A stretch of DNA of 39,828 bases from Pelagibius sp. Alg239-R121 (GCF_947331435.1 NZ_CAMZOF010000019.1:1-39828), one strand, 5' to 3'. Positions 8,306-16,490 are shown, counted from the first letter of the stretch. Made by a program: numbers and translations. Notes: a model not told the origin generated them from the sequence alone.

Positions 8306-9241
8306 TTAAGGATGCTTGGCTACGAACTTGGGCGAATTCGCGCAGGTCGTAAGCACGGCGTCCGGGATCTGACGTTCCGGGACCTTTTTTCCAGCCGCGA
8401 CGGCAATCGCGGAGTCGACAGCCAGGACACCCATACGCTGCGTGCTCTGCGTTGCGGTCACCCAGAACGGGCCTTTGCATTCCGAGAGATACTCCAGGGC
8501 CGCGACGTCTCCGTCATATCCGCCGATAATGACCTCGCCCGATATGCCTGCAACCTCGACTGCTTTGGCAGCGCCCATGGCGAGACCATCTGCCTGACCG
8601 AAAATCAGGGTGATCTCCGGATGGGCCTGAAGCATATTCTGTGCAATCGAGAAACCTTCGTCGGGCGACCACTGCTGGCTCCACTGCTGGGCGACAAGTT
8701 CAACGCCGGGATTTTCGTCGATGGCGCGCTTGCATCCCTTGAAGCGGTCGACTTCGGGCGTGGTTCCTTTTTGACCGTGGATGATGGCCATTTTGCCCTC
8801 ACCACCCTTCAACCTGATAATGTGATCACAGACCGCGTAGGCTGATTCGACGCTCTCTCCTGCGATGAAGGTATCGCCCGGCGCTCCCTCAGGCGTGCGG
8901 TCGACATTGATGACTGGAATGCCTTCCGCCCGTGCGAGCCGCGTTGGAACTGCCGCAGCGGCGGCACCGGCCGGGATATAGATGAACGCGTCAATTCCCT
9001 GGGTCATGAGGTCCTGCACCTGACTGACCTGAGTGGCCGTGTCGTTCTTGGCATCGACGACGATGACTTCGATCCCCTTGCTGCCGGCGTAACCCTCGAC
9101 TCCCAGTTTAATCTGATTAAAGAAGTCGGCCTGCAGGTTAGGGACCGCAAGACCAATTTTCTTAACGTCTTCGGCCAGTGCCGGTCCTGTCGTTGCGGCC
9201 AATACGGCTGTGGCGAGCAGAGCTTTCAATGTCGTTTTCAT
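8306..9241 (-). CDS. Periplasmic sugar-binding protein of a ribose-type ABC transporter (Peripla_BP_4)
   Basis: The 311-residue precursor has a clear Sec signal peptide (MKTTLKALLATAVLAATTG, cleavage after ALA near residue 23). The mature part starts KKIGLAVPNLQADFFNQIK, a hallmark of the ribose/galactose-type binding proteins. INVDRTPEG and IIGGYDGD line the predicted ligand cleft. The start at 9241 is fixed by a near-perfect ribosome site, AAGGAGGAG. Just upstream, GGTCCGA (9266-9272) and TCGGACC (9307-9313) could pair in the mRNA, perhaps tuning expression relative to the permease. The ligand is probably a monosaccharide or polyol. Confidence 0.95.
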   Translation of the reverse strand: MKTTLKALLATAVLAATTGPALAEDVKKIGLAVPNLQADFFNQIKLGVEGYAGSKGIEVIVVDAKNDTATQVSQVQDLMTQGIDAFIYIPAGAAAAAVPTRLARAEGIPVINVDRTPEGAPGDTFIAGESVESAYAVCDHIIRLKGGEGKMAIIHGQKGTTPEVDRFKGCKRAIDENPGVELVAQQWSQQWSPDEGFSIAQNMLQAHPEITLIFGQADGLAMGAAKAVEVAGISGEVIIGGYDGDVAALEYLSECKGPFWVTATQSTQRMGVLAVDSAIAVAAGKKVPERQIPDAVLTTCANSPKFVAKHP

Positions 9242-9350
9242 AAATTTCTCCTCCTTGCTATATTTGGTCCGACTTATTGCTAAGGACCTTCGAAAGCCCG
9301 ACCACTTCGGACCATCGCTGTTGGAGTGCGATCTGTTCGCGCTCCGGGTT

Positions 9351-10331
9351 TCATTTACTTCTGTGTTTGAGCGTCTCCGCCGCAACGGCCAGTACGATGA
9401 CCGTGCCGATAATCACTTGCTGCAGAAAGGGCGATACGCCGAGCAGGTTGAGGCCGTTGCGGAGCACCCCAATGATCAGTACGCCGATAATCGTGCCGCC
9501 GACGCCTCCGGTGCCGCCGGATAAACTGGTGCCGCCGATCACCACCGCCGCAATGGCATCGAGCTCATAGGCGACCCCGGAGCTCGGCTGAACCGAGTCC
9601 AAACGTGCCGCCAGCAGAATCCCGGCCAGACCGGCAAGGAGGCTGCACATCATGTAGACCATGACGGTGGTGCGCTTCACGTTGATGCCGGCCAAGCGGG
9701 CGACTTCGGGATTGCCCCCGATGGCGTACAGCGTTCGTCCACTGTGCCGGTAGCGCTGGTAAAGCAGCGCGAGCAGGAAAACGATCAACATGACCGCGAC
9801 GGTCATGGTCAGGTAGCCGCCGTAGCGGATGATTGCCGCCAGATTAAACCAGGGTGGAAAGCCGATAATCTGTGAGCCGTTCGTAATCATGTTCGCCAGG
9901 CCGCGCGCGATTGACATCATGGCGAGCGTCGCGATGAACGCCGGCACATTGAACTGCGTAACTAAGACTCCGGCGATCACGCCGTTCATGGCTGCTGCGG
10001 CCAATGCGAGTGGTATGGCCACCGACATTGGCAGGCCTGCTTCGACGTTCAGGTAACCGAGGACCATCATCGAAAGGGCCATAACTGACCCTACGGCAAG
10101 ATCAATTCCGCCGATCAGAATGACGAACGTCATACCGACGGCCATGATCCCGAGTACGGTTATCTGATCCAGAACGTTCAGGAAATTCCGGATCGAGAAA
10201 AACGAATCAGTCGCGAACGTGAGGAAAAGGCACAGCAGAAGCAGTCCGATGAGCGGACCTGTAGCGCCCCTCAGCGAAAACATTTCAACAAGGGGCCGTT
10301 TCTGCGTCCCCTTGTCCGTCATTGCCGACAT
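9351..10331 (-). CDS. Sugar ABC transporter permease (RbsC type, BPD_transp_2)
   Basis: This 326-residue integral membrane protein has about 8-10 hydrophobic segments. It carries family signatures LGIMAVGMTFVILIGGIDLA and VGS, the NVPAFIATLAMMSIARGLA region, the GGNPEVARLAGI cytoplasmic loop that contacts the ATPase, and the GGTSLSGGTGGVGGTIIG motif. The start ATG is preceded by GGGAGGA at a good distance. It is the first gene of the leftward operon, which is unusual because the binding-protein gene usually leads. A 109-bp gap then precedes the binding-protein gene. The divergent control region lies immediately upstream. Confidence 0.95.
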   Translation of the reverse strand: MSAMTDKGTQKRPLVEMFSLRGATGPLIGLLLLCLFLTFATDSFFSIRNFLNVLDQITVLGIMAVGMTFVILIGGIDLAVGSVMALSMMVLGYLNVEAGLPMSVAIPLALAAAAMNGVIAGVLVTQFNVPAFIATLAMMSIARGLANMITNGSQIIGFPPWFNLAAIIRYGGYLTMTVAVMLIVFLLALLYQRYRHSGRTLYAIGGNPEVARLAGINVKRTTVMVYMMCSLLAGLAGILLAARLDSVQPSSGVAYELDAIAAVVIGGTSLSGGTGGVGGTIIGVLIIGVLRNGLNLLGVSPFLQQVIIGTVIVLAVAAETLKHRSK

Positions 10332-10373
10332 TCATTCCTCCCTGCGTATATTTATTCACGCTTGATGAAAAAT

Positions 10374-10403
10374 ACGATAGAGGAAAATTAAGGCTTTCGT
10401 CAA
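10374..10403 (-). promoter_or_regulatory. Candidate promoter of the leftward transporter operon
   Basis: On the minus strand TTGACG (10403-10398) is followed by an 18-base spacer and TATCGT (10379-10374). The -35 hexamer lies inside the left arm of the palindrome at 10399-10420. The -10 match is only fair, so the exact hexamer is uncertain. Confidence 0.4.
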
Positions 10404-10420
10404 GAATTTGTATTCTTGAC
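10399..10420. promoter_or_regulatory. Perfect palindromic operator between the divergent sugar operons
   Basis: The arms GTCAAGAAT and ATTCTTGAC are perfect inverted repeats around a 4-base spacer. Each arm supplies TTGAC, the core of the -35 box of the promoter pointing outward on that side, so one bound repressor dimer could shut both operons. A second, looser pair, TGAATA (10437-10442) and TATTCA (10459-10464), lies downstream around the rightward -10 region. The obvious binding protein is the SorC-family regulator at 13763. Confidence 0.65.
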
Positions 10421-10444
10421 ACTTTGTACATACGCATGAATACT
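10416..10444 (+). promoter_or_regulatory. Candidate promoter of the rightward transketolase operon
   Basis: A perfect TTGACA (10416-10421) is followed by a 17-base spacer and AATACT (10439-10444), a 4/6 match to the -10 consensus. The ATG of the first gene is 33 bases further on. The -35 overlaps the right arm of the palindromic operator. Confidence 0.55.
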
Positions 10445-10476
10445 TATTAAAGAATATATATTCAGGAACAGGCAAA

Positions 10477-11295
10477 ATGGCCTCGAATCTGGAACAAATC
10501 GCCAACTGGATAAGGCGACGCGATCTACAATCCGTCTACGAAGCCGGGGCCGGGCATGTCGGCGGTGAGATGTCCGTCATTGATATTCTCACCGCACTGT
10601 ACTTCCGGATTTTGTCCGTAAATCCCGAACAGCCACAAGACCCGGATCGCGACCGGCTCGTGCTGAGTAAGGGGCACACTGCAAACGCTTTGTACGTGGT
10701 TCTTGCCAAGAGGGGATTTATCCCCCAGGACGAAATCTCGACATTCCTTAAGCCTATGAGCCGTCTCAACGGTCATCCGAATCGTACGAAGGTTCCTGGG
10801 ATCGAAACGAATACCGGCCCGCTTGGCCACGGTCTTCCCGTGGCGGTTGGAATGGCGAAAGCCGCGAAACTCGACAAGGCCGCGTGGCGTACTTTCGTCA
10901 TTACCGGAGACGGTGAGATGCAGGAAGGATCGAACTGGGAGGCCATCATGGCAGCAGCGCAATTCGGTCTCGATAACCTGACGCTCATCATCGACCACAA
11001 CCGCCTGCAACAAGGCGCGCGCCTTTTGGATACCAACAACCTCGCACCCTTTGCTCCAAAGCTCGAAGCTTTCGGTTGGGCGGTAGAGGAGATTGACGGT
11101 CACGACATGGATGCAATCTGTGCGGCCCTCTCATCCGAAACCGTTGTGAAGGGCAAGCCGAAATGCGTTGTCGCCCACACAAACAAGGGGCAGGGGATTT
11201 CATTCATGTCCGACAATGTGGCCTGGCATCACAAGGTGCCGGACAGTGTGCAGTATGAGCAGGCGATGAAGGAACTCGAAGGGACCGCGTCATGA
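10477..11295 (+). CDS. Transketolase-like protein, N-terminal (TPP pyrophosphate-binding) subunit
   Basis: The 272-residue protein corresponds to the first domain of transketolase. It shows AGHVGGEMS, KGHTANALY, ETNTGPLGHGLPVAVG and the thiamine pyrophosphate motif GDGEMQEGSNWEA extending to DHN. The AWHHKVP histidines lie near the end. The catalytic domain carrying the cofactor-activating glutamate is encoded by the next gene, with an ATGA overlap at 11292-11295 that implies coupled translation. Split transketolases of this kind include the apulose-4-phosphate enzyme AptA/AptB as well as many of unknown substrate. The context supports a dedicated catabolic ketolase, not the housekeeping pentose-phosphate enzyme. 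Confidence 0.92.
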   Translation: MASNLEQIANWIRRRDLQSVYEAGAGHVGGEMSVIDILTALYFRILSVNPEQPQDPDRDRLVLSKGHTANALYVVLAKRGFIPQDEISTFLKPMSRLNGHPNRTKVPGIETNTGPLGHGLPVAVGMAKAAKLDKAAWRTFVITGDGEMQEGSNWEAIMAAAQFGLDNLTLIIDHNRLQQGARLLDTNNLAPFAPKLEAFGWAVEEIDGHDMDAICAALSSETVVKGKPKCVVAHTNKGQGISFMSDNVAWHHKVPDSVQYEQAMKELEGTAS

Positions 11296-12260
11296 ATGCG
11301 CCCGCCGCAAATGTTGCGCTCCATGATTGCCGGGACGCCTTTGTGGCCACGCTTGAACGGCTAGGGGAAGAAGACCGTAACGTGGTCGTCGTCTGCAACG
11401 ACTCTGTTGGGTCGTCAAAGGTTTCCGGTTTCCAGGATCGCTGGCCGGAGCGGCTGATCAATGTCGGAATCGCGGAACAAAACATGGTCGGGGTGGGCGC
11501 CGGACTGGCCAATGGAGGCAAGATCCCATTTGTTTGCGCCGCATCCTGTTTCCTGACCGGGCGGGCTTTGGAGCAGATCAAGGCGGACGTGGCCTATTCC
11601 GACACCAACGTAAAGCTGGTGGGTATCAGTTCAGGCATGGCCTACGGCGAGCTTGGAGCGACCCATCACTCCATAGAGGATTTTGCCTGGATAAGGGCGC
11701 TTCCGAATGTTCCCGTAATTGCGCCGGCAGACAGAGTGGAAACAGCGGCAGCTGTTGCCTGGGCCAAATCCTATGACGGGCCCTGCTTCCTTCGCCTCAG
11801 CCGCGTCGGAGTGCCCGACCTGTTGCCGGAAGACCATGTATTCGCGTTGGGCAAGGCCGACCGGATTTGCGACGGAGGGGATGTGACCCTGATTGCCAAC
11901 GGCACACTCACTCATCGCGCCATGACGGCGGCGGCTCTACTGAAAAAACGCGGTTTATCTGCGCGGGTGCTGAACATGGCGACAGTCCGGCCCATAGACG
12001 GTGATGCGATCGTCGAAGCGGCGCGCGAAACCGGTGCGATACTGACCTGTGAAGAACATACCGTTTTCGGCGGGCTTGGCAGCGCCGTAGCGGAGGTTGT
12101 GGTCGATGAATTTCCGGTGCCGATGAAGCGGCTCGGCGTGCCGGGTGTCTTTGCGCCGACCGGATCAGCTAACTTCCTGCTCGACGAATTTGGCATGTCG
12201 CCGGAGGGAATTGCCGAAAGTGCCGAGGCGCTGGTCAAGCGCAAGCGGCACAGCGATTAG
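11292..12260 (+). CDS. Transketolase-like protein, C-terminal (pyrimidine-binding and C-terminal domains) subunit
   Basis: The 322-residue protein contains the transketolase pyrimidine-binding domain, with the invariant glutamate in NVGIAEQNMVGVGAGLA that protonates thiamine diphosphate. The transketolase C-terminal domain follows (RVLNMATVRPIDGDAIVEAA, then CEEHTVFGGLGSAVAE). It must pair with the 10477 product to form an active site. Its ATG lies inside the stop region of the upstream gene (ATGA). The kinase gene follows after 10 bp. Together they would cleave a ketose phosphate and transfer a two- or three-carbon ketol unit to an aldehyde acceptor; donor and acceptor are not known. Confidence 0.92.
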   Translation: MNAPAANVALHDCRDAFVATLERLGEEDRNVVVVCNDSVGSSKVSGFQDRWPERLINVGIAEQNMVGVGAGLANGGKIPFVCAASCFLTGRALEQIKADVAYSDTNVKLVGISSGMAYGELGATHHSIEDFAWIRALPNVPVIAPADRVETAAAVAWAKSYDGPCFLRLSRVGVPDLLPEDHVFALGKADRICDGGDVTLIANGTLTHRAMTAAALLKKRGLSARVLNMATVRPIDGDAIVEAARETGAILTCEEHTVFGGLGSAVAEVVVDEFPVPMKRLGVPGVFAPTGSANFLLDEFGMSPEGIAESAEALVKRKRHSD

Positions 12261-12270
12261 GGACGAGACG

Positions 12271-13731
12271 ATGACCAGTGCAATCCTCGCAATTGATCAG
12301 GGAACGACCAACAGCAAGGCAATCCTGATTTCCGAAACCGGTGACGTCATTGCACGTGGTTCCGCAGCCGTCGACATTGCCCACCCCCGGTCCGGTTGGG
12401 TCGAGCAGGACGCGAATGAAATCTGGTCCAGCCAGCTTTCGGCGATCCTTGACTGCCTATCGGCCGCGCCCGGAACCTCTGTCGAAGCGATCGGAATTTC
12501 AAACCAACGCGAATCCGTGCTGGCCTGGGACCGGAAAACCGGCGAGCCGATTGGTCCCGTGATTTCCTGGCAGTGCCGGCGGACCGCCGATGCTTGTGGC
12601 CGCATTGCGAACGCCGGCCATGGGCCTCTGGTTTTGGACCGCACGGGCCTGCCGCTCGATCCGATGTTCCCGGCGACAAAGCTCGCCTGGTTGATCGAGA
12701 ACTGCGCGCGCGGCAGGGGGCCGGAAGAGATTTGCCTTGGTACCGTAGATGCCTGGCTTGTGTGGAACCTTTCAGGCGGGACGGTGCATGCGACCGATGC
12801 CTCGAACGCCTCGCGCACGCAACTCCTCAACATAGAGCATCAAAGTTGGGACGAGACGCTCCTTGAGCTTTTTGGCGTGGATGCCGGTTATCTGCCCGAA
12901 GTGCACGACAGCTCCGGACTTCGCGGCGTGACGTCCGGTGTGACGGGGCTGAGCGATGGTGTGCCCATTACGTCGGCCATTGGTGATTCCCACGCGGCTC
13001 TTTTTGGTCAAGGGGCCTTCGCAACGGGCGACAGCAAGGTAACTTTCGGCACCGGCTCGTCGATCATGACGGCGATAGGTGGTTTCGAGGCGCCGCCAGA
13101 GGGATTGACGACAACAATTGCCTGGGCGCTGTCCGGTCAACCAACCTACGCGTTCGAGGGGAACATCCTCGTCAGTGCGTCGATCTTTCCCTGGACCGCG
13201 GAACTTCTGGGTCTTGGGAGTGTCGACGCCTTGATGTCGCTCGCTGAAACCGTCCCTGACAGTTCAGGGGTTTCACTCGTTCCTGCCCATGTCGGTCTCG
13301 GCGCTCCACATTGGAGCACAGAGGCCCGCGGACTGATCTCAGGCTTTTCCTTTGGTTCCGGTCCGGCTCATGTCGCCCGTGCGGCGGCGGATAGCATGGC
13401 TCTGCAGGTCTACGATGTGTTTCAGGCCATGGGAGCGTCTGGCGGAGCAGGTATGCTTTTTGTCGATGGCGGGCCGACCAAGAATCCCTTCCTGATGCAG
13501 ATTCTGGCGAACATCCTCCAACGCCCAATCGCAATTCGTGACGCCGCCGAGGCATCAGCGCTGGGGGCGGGCTATCTGGCCGGCCTGGCGGCTGGTTTCT
13601 GGCCGAGCCGTGAAGCGATCGCCGCGCTCATTCCAGATGCACATAGCGTCGAGCCCAATCCGGCCTGCGAAGCGCGGGATCGCACCCTTGCAGAATGGAA
13701 GAGTTCCGTTGAACGGGCTTTGATGTCATAA
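12271..13731 (+). CDS. FGGY-family carbohydrate kinase, glycerol-kinase-like but probably not a glycerol kinase
   Basis: The 486-residue protein starts at ATG 12271, which reads MTSAILAIDQGTTNSKA. A longer in-frame extension lies inside the transketolase gene and is rejected. It shows the first ATP motif DQGTTNSKA, the substrate strand NQRESVLAWD with ISWQCRRT, GDSHAALFGQ, and the C-terminal VDGGPTKNPFLMQILANIL. Compared with E. coli GlpK, the residues for Arg83, Glu84, Trp103 and Asp245 are kept. Tyr135 is replaced by Met (DPMFPATK), Gln246 by Ser (GDSHAA), and the Phe270 region reads GTGSSIM. These changes should open the pocket for a larger ketose or polyol. It would phosphorylate the ketose made by an SDR. 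Confidence 0.9.
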   Translation: MTSAILAIDQGTTNSKAILISETGDVIARGSAAVDIAHPRSGWVEQDANEIWSSQLSAILDCLSAAPGTSVEAIGISNQRESVLAWDRKTGEPIGPVISWQCRRTADACGRIANAGHGPLVLDRTGLPLDPMFPATKLAWLIENCARGRGPEEICLGTVDAWLVWNLSGGTVHATDASNASRTQLLNIEHQSWDETLLELFGVDAGYLPEVHDSSGLRGVTSGVTGLSDGVPITSAIGDSHAALFGQGAFATGDSKVTFGTGSSIMTAIGGFEAPPEGLTTTIAWALSGQPTYAFEGNILVSASIFPWTAELLGLGSVDALMSLAETVPDSSGVSLVPAHVGLGAPHWSTEARGLISGFSFGSGPAHVARAAADSMALQVYDVFQAMGASGGAGMLFVDGGPTKNPFLMQILANILQRPIAIRDAAEASALGAGYLAGLAAGFWPSREAIAALIPDAHSVEPNPACEARDRTLAEWKSSVERALMS

Positions 13732-13762
13732 ACGGCAACGATTTCAACGAGGATCCTGCCCT

Positions 13763-14755
13763 ATGTCGCGACTGAACGAGCTCCGCCTAATCGCAAGAGT
13801 GGCGCAGATGTACCACCTTGAAGGCCGCCGCCAGTCTGATATTGCGCAGCATCTCCGTATTTCCCAGGCCACCGTCTCGCGCATGCTGAAAAAAGCCCAG
13901 CAGGAAGAGATCGTCCGGACAACAATCGTTGCGCCTCCGGGGACCTATACCGATCTCGAGTCAAAGCTAAGGGAGCGTTACGGTCTATCCGAAGCGATTG
14001 TGGTCGAATGCAGCGAAGACCGCGATGGTGCGATCATGGCACGGATTGGCGAGGCGGCTGCGCATTTCCTCGAAGCCACACTGCAGTCTGATGAGATCAT
14101 TGGGGTATCGAGCTGGAGCGAGACCATCCTGAAAATGGTCCAGAACATTGACCCGGGGAAGGCGAGCAAGGCGAAGTATATTGTTCAAACGCTCGGCGGC
14201 ATGGGCGATCCGGCTGTCCAGACCCATGCCACGCAGCTTATCACCCGTCTCGCGCGTCTTACCGGCGCCGAGCCGCGGCTGCTTGCGGCGCAGGGTGTCG
14301 CCCAGTCTCGCGAGGCCAAACTGGTGATGCTGAGCGACCCCTATGTCCGCGAGACCATGGATCTTTTCCCGAAAATTACCCTCGCGATCCTGGGGATCGG
14401 AGGAATCGAGCCGTCCTCGATGCTGGCACGAAGCGGCAACGTCTTCTCGTCGAATGAGCTCCGAGACGTGACGGATGCCGGGGGTGTGGGTGAGTTTAGT
14501 CTTTGCTTCTTCGACACCGAAGGGCGGACAGTGAAGACGCCGCTCAGTGACCGCGTGATCGGGGTTTCGCGTGAAGAACTCGGACAGGTAGAGAGGGTTG
14601 TCGCTCTGGCAGGCGGACAGTCCAAGGCAAACGCAATCAGGGGGGCGCTCTGCACCGGTGTGATCGATCTCCTGATCACGGACAAATTCACTGCTGCACG
14701 GTTAACCGGAGCCGAAAACTCTATTGTCGGAGAGGTCGAAGATGAAGCGGTTTAA
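13763..14755 (+). CDS. SorC/DeoR-like sugar-binding transcriptional regulator
   Basis: The 330-residue protein has an N-terminal helix-turn-helix, about residues 10-45 (MYHLEGRRQSDIAQHLRISQ, then ATVSRMLKKA). A SorC-type sugar-phosphate-binding domain follows, with GVSSWSETI, QTLGGMGDP and LAILGIGGIEPSSML. Proteins of this family are usually repressors relieved by a phosphorylated sugar intermediate. It lies in the operon it probably controls, 31 bp after the kinase gene and overlapping the SDR at 14742. The palindrome at 10399-10420 is the best candidate target, giving negative feedback relieved by the kinase product. Confidence 0.92.
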   Translation: MSRLNELRLIARVAQMYHLEGRRQSDIAQHLRISQATVSRMLKKAQQEEIVRTTIVAPPGTYTDLESKLRERYGLSEAIVVECSEDRDGAIMARIGEAAAHFLEATLQSDEIIGVSSWSETILKMVQNIDPGKASKAKYIVQTLGGMGDPAVQTHATQLITRLARLTGAEPRLLAAQGVAQSREAKLVMLSDPYVRETMDLFPKITLAILGIGGIEPSSMLARSGNVFSSNELRDVTDAGGVGEFSLCFFDTEGRTVKTPLSDRVIGVSREELGQVERVVALAGGQSKANAIRGALCTGVIDLLITDKFTAARLTGAENSIVGEVEDEAV

Positions 14756-15527
14756 GGAAAAGACAGTCGTCGTCACTGGCGGCAACAAAGGTATCGGTTT
14801 GGCCATCGCCCGCCGGTTCGGAAACGAGGGTGCCAGATTGGCGATCGCTTCGGTGGAGTCCAACGTCGTTGAGGCCGCAAGGAGTCTGGAAGACGAGGGA
14901 ATTGCGGCACGCGGTGTCGTCTGTGACGTCACCGATAAAGAGGCCGTCAGGGCCCTCTACGACGAGGCCGAAGACGCCTTTGGCGGCGTAGACATATCCG
15001 TGCAGAATGCCGGCATCATCACCATCGCCAAGGTTGAGAACCTGACCGAGCAGGAGTGGGATTCGACGATGGACGTCAATACCAAGGGCGTCTTCCTCTG
15101 CTGTCAGGAGGCGATCGCGCGCATGCGCGCGTCCGGCAAGGGCGGTCGTCTCATCAACACGGCATCCGGACAGGCGCGGGACGGTTTCATCTATACCCCG
15201 CACTACGCGGCGTCGAAATTCGGAGTCATGGGTTTGACCCAGAGTCTCGCCAAGGAAGTCGCCCTTGAGGGCATCACGGTGAACGCGATCTGTCCTGGAA
15301 TCATCCAAACAGATATGTGGGACTACAACGACAAAGTCTGGGGCGAAATGCTGGGAGACTACGGTCCCGGCGAGCTTATGGCATCGTGGGTGGAAAACAA
15401 TGTCCCAATGAAACGTCCAGGATCCGGTGCCGACGTTGCTGGCCTGGTTACCTTTCTAGCCAGCGCCGACGCGACATATATCACGGGGCAGACGATCAAC
15501 GTGGATGGCGGTCTGATTATGTCTTGA
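14742..15527 (+). CDS. SDR-family dehydrogenase, second of the sugar locus
   Basis: The 261-residue short-chain dehydrogenase has TGGNKGIG (cofactor loop), the NAG motif (VQNAGIIT), a catalytic serine in NTASGQ and YAASK. It ends TGQTINVDGGLIMS. An upstream TTG at 14724 could also start it, but ATG 14742 has GGAG at a suitable distance. It overlaps the regulator gene by 14 bp. It is clearly different in sequence from the SDR at 5978, so the pathway may need two oxidation or reduction steps, or one enzyme for each of two related polyols. Family similarity is to sorbitol or galactitol 2-dehydrogenase-type enzymes, but the substrate is unproven. Confidence 0.9.
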   Translation: MKRFKEKTVVVTGGNKGIGLAIARRFGNEGARLAIASVESNVVEAARSLEDEGIAARGVVCDVTDKEAVRALYDEAEDAFGGVDISVQNAGIITIAKVENLTEQEWDSTMDVNTKGVFLCCQEAIARMRASGKGGRLINTASGQARDGFIYTPHYAASKFGVMGLTQSLAKEVALEGITVNAICPGIIQTDMWDYNDKVWGEMLGDYGPGELMASWVENNVPMKRPGSGADVAGLVTFLASADATYITGQTINVDGGLIMS

Positions 15528-15794
15528 TGCCTTGCCGGGTAGTTGGGTTCACAGCTTGACGGGTCTACGCTAAGCCGTGCCGTCGCTTATACTATGCACT
15601 CGGCGTCCGCTGATCCGTTGCAGACGCACCGGCGCTTCGGTGAATCTCATTCCAGGTTGCCGCCGACAGGGAGATATCTTTGCCGGTCGCGGATCTGCCC
15701 TTTATCAAAGACTATGGTTAGTCTGTCGCGTGTCTATCTAAGCGGCTTATGATTTTAAGCAAAACCTTTGTAGCCAACAGCGGTTCTCCCCAAC
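15528..15794. other. Intergenic patchwork with two gene remnants
   Basis: No intact gene. Positions 15642-15686 match 17968-18012 in 42 of 45 bases. That is the 3' end of the Ldh-family gene, in the same orientation (minus-strand reading GKDISLSAATWNEI). Positions 15695-15725 match 5720-5750 in 27 of 31 bases, the 3' end of the frameshifted paralogue (plus-strand reading LPFIKDYG then TAG, against LPFVEDYG). Two unrelated gene tails thus lie side by side, a sign of past rearrangement. Confidence 0.6.
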
Positions 15795-16490
15795 ATGAAC
15801 TATAAAAATAGTCTCAAAGAGATCTACGACGGCATCTGGTCCCGGGCCCGTGATAAGGCGTTGCGCAACGAAATGGCATCTGACTTGCCGCCGGACGTTG
15901 GCGAAACCAGATGGGGGTTAAGCTTTGTTCTAAGAGTTCCGTTTCTGAATTGTATTGAGGCGCTTAGCACTGATCTCATTGCCAGGGCCGGTCCCGGACA
16001 TCTTTGTTACGATGCCGGCAATTTCCATATGACGCTGCGTTCGCTCGAAGGTTATCGGGGCGCCATTGCGCAGGATGACGACCATGCCCTGCTTTATGTC
16101 GAGCGAGTGATCGATCTCTTGCCGATGCTGCGAGGCTTGACCATCACACTTCGCGGGCTGACGTGCGGAAATTCATCGGCTTTGGTGCAAGGTTGGCCGG
16201 ACGGCGATCTTCAGCCATTTCGTCTGGCTCTATTCCATGCACTCGAAGATGTTGAGATAGCAATTCCCAGCGGCGAAGTTTCTCCCGAGCGCGTGCGGAA
16301 CACGACACATGCGTCGCTGTTGCTGATGAACGGAAAGCTCTCAGATCCCGCGGGCTTTGCCCGTATCATCGACGACAATCGCGCCACGAATTTTGGATCC
16401 TTTACGCCAGACGCGGTGGAACTGGTCTGCTATCGCCGGACTGCGCAAAGTATTGGTGTCGAGCCTATCGCTTCGATTCCCATTGGTTAG
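15795..16490 (+). CDS. 2H phosphoesterase-like protein (RNA ligase/cyclic phosphodiesterase fold)
   Basis: The 231-residue protein contains two HxT/S motifs about 110-120 residues apart: HMTL in the segment GNFHMTLRSLEGYR and HASL in RNTTHASLLLMNG. This paired arrangement defines the 2H phosphoesterase superfamily, whose members include 2'-5' RNA ligase-like LigT/ThpR enzymes and cyclic nucleotide or ADP-ribose phosphodiesterases. No signal or membrane segment is seen. The rest of the sequence is not close to a named subfamily, so the substrate is unknown. The gene appears to stand alone, after the remnant-filled gap and before a TRAP binding-protein gene. Confidence 0.65.
   Translation: MNYKNSLKEIYDGIWSRARDKALRNEMASDLPPDVGETRWGLSFVLRVPFLNCIEALSTDLIARAGPGHLCYDAGNFHMTLRSLEGYRGAIAQDDDHALLYVERVIDLLPMLRGLTITLRGLTCGNSSALVQGWPDGDLQPFRLALFHALEDVEIAIPSGEVSPERVRNTTHASLLLMNGKLSDPAGFARIIDDNRATNFGSFTPDAVELVCYRRTAQSIGVEPIASIPIG

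Noticed and set aside
9266-9313. Long-loop inverted repeat GGTCCGA/TCGGACC before the binding-protein gene
   Set aside because: Seven pairs with a 34-base loop are too weak to call a separate element; it is mentioned with the gene.
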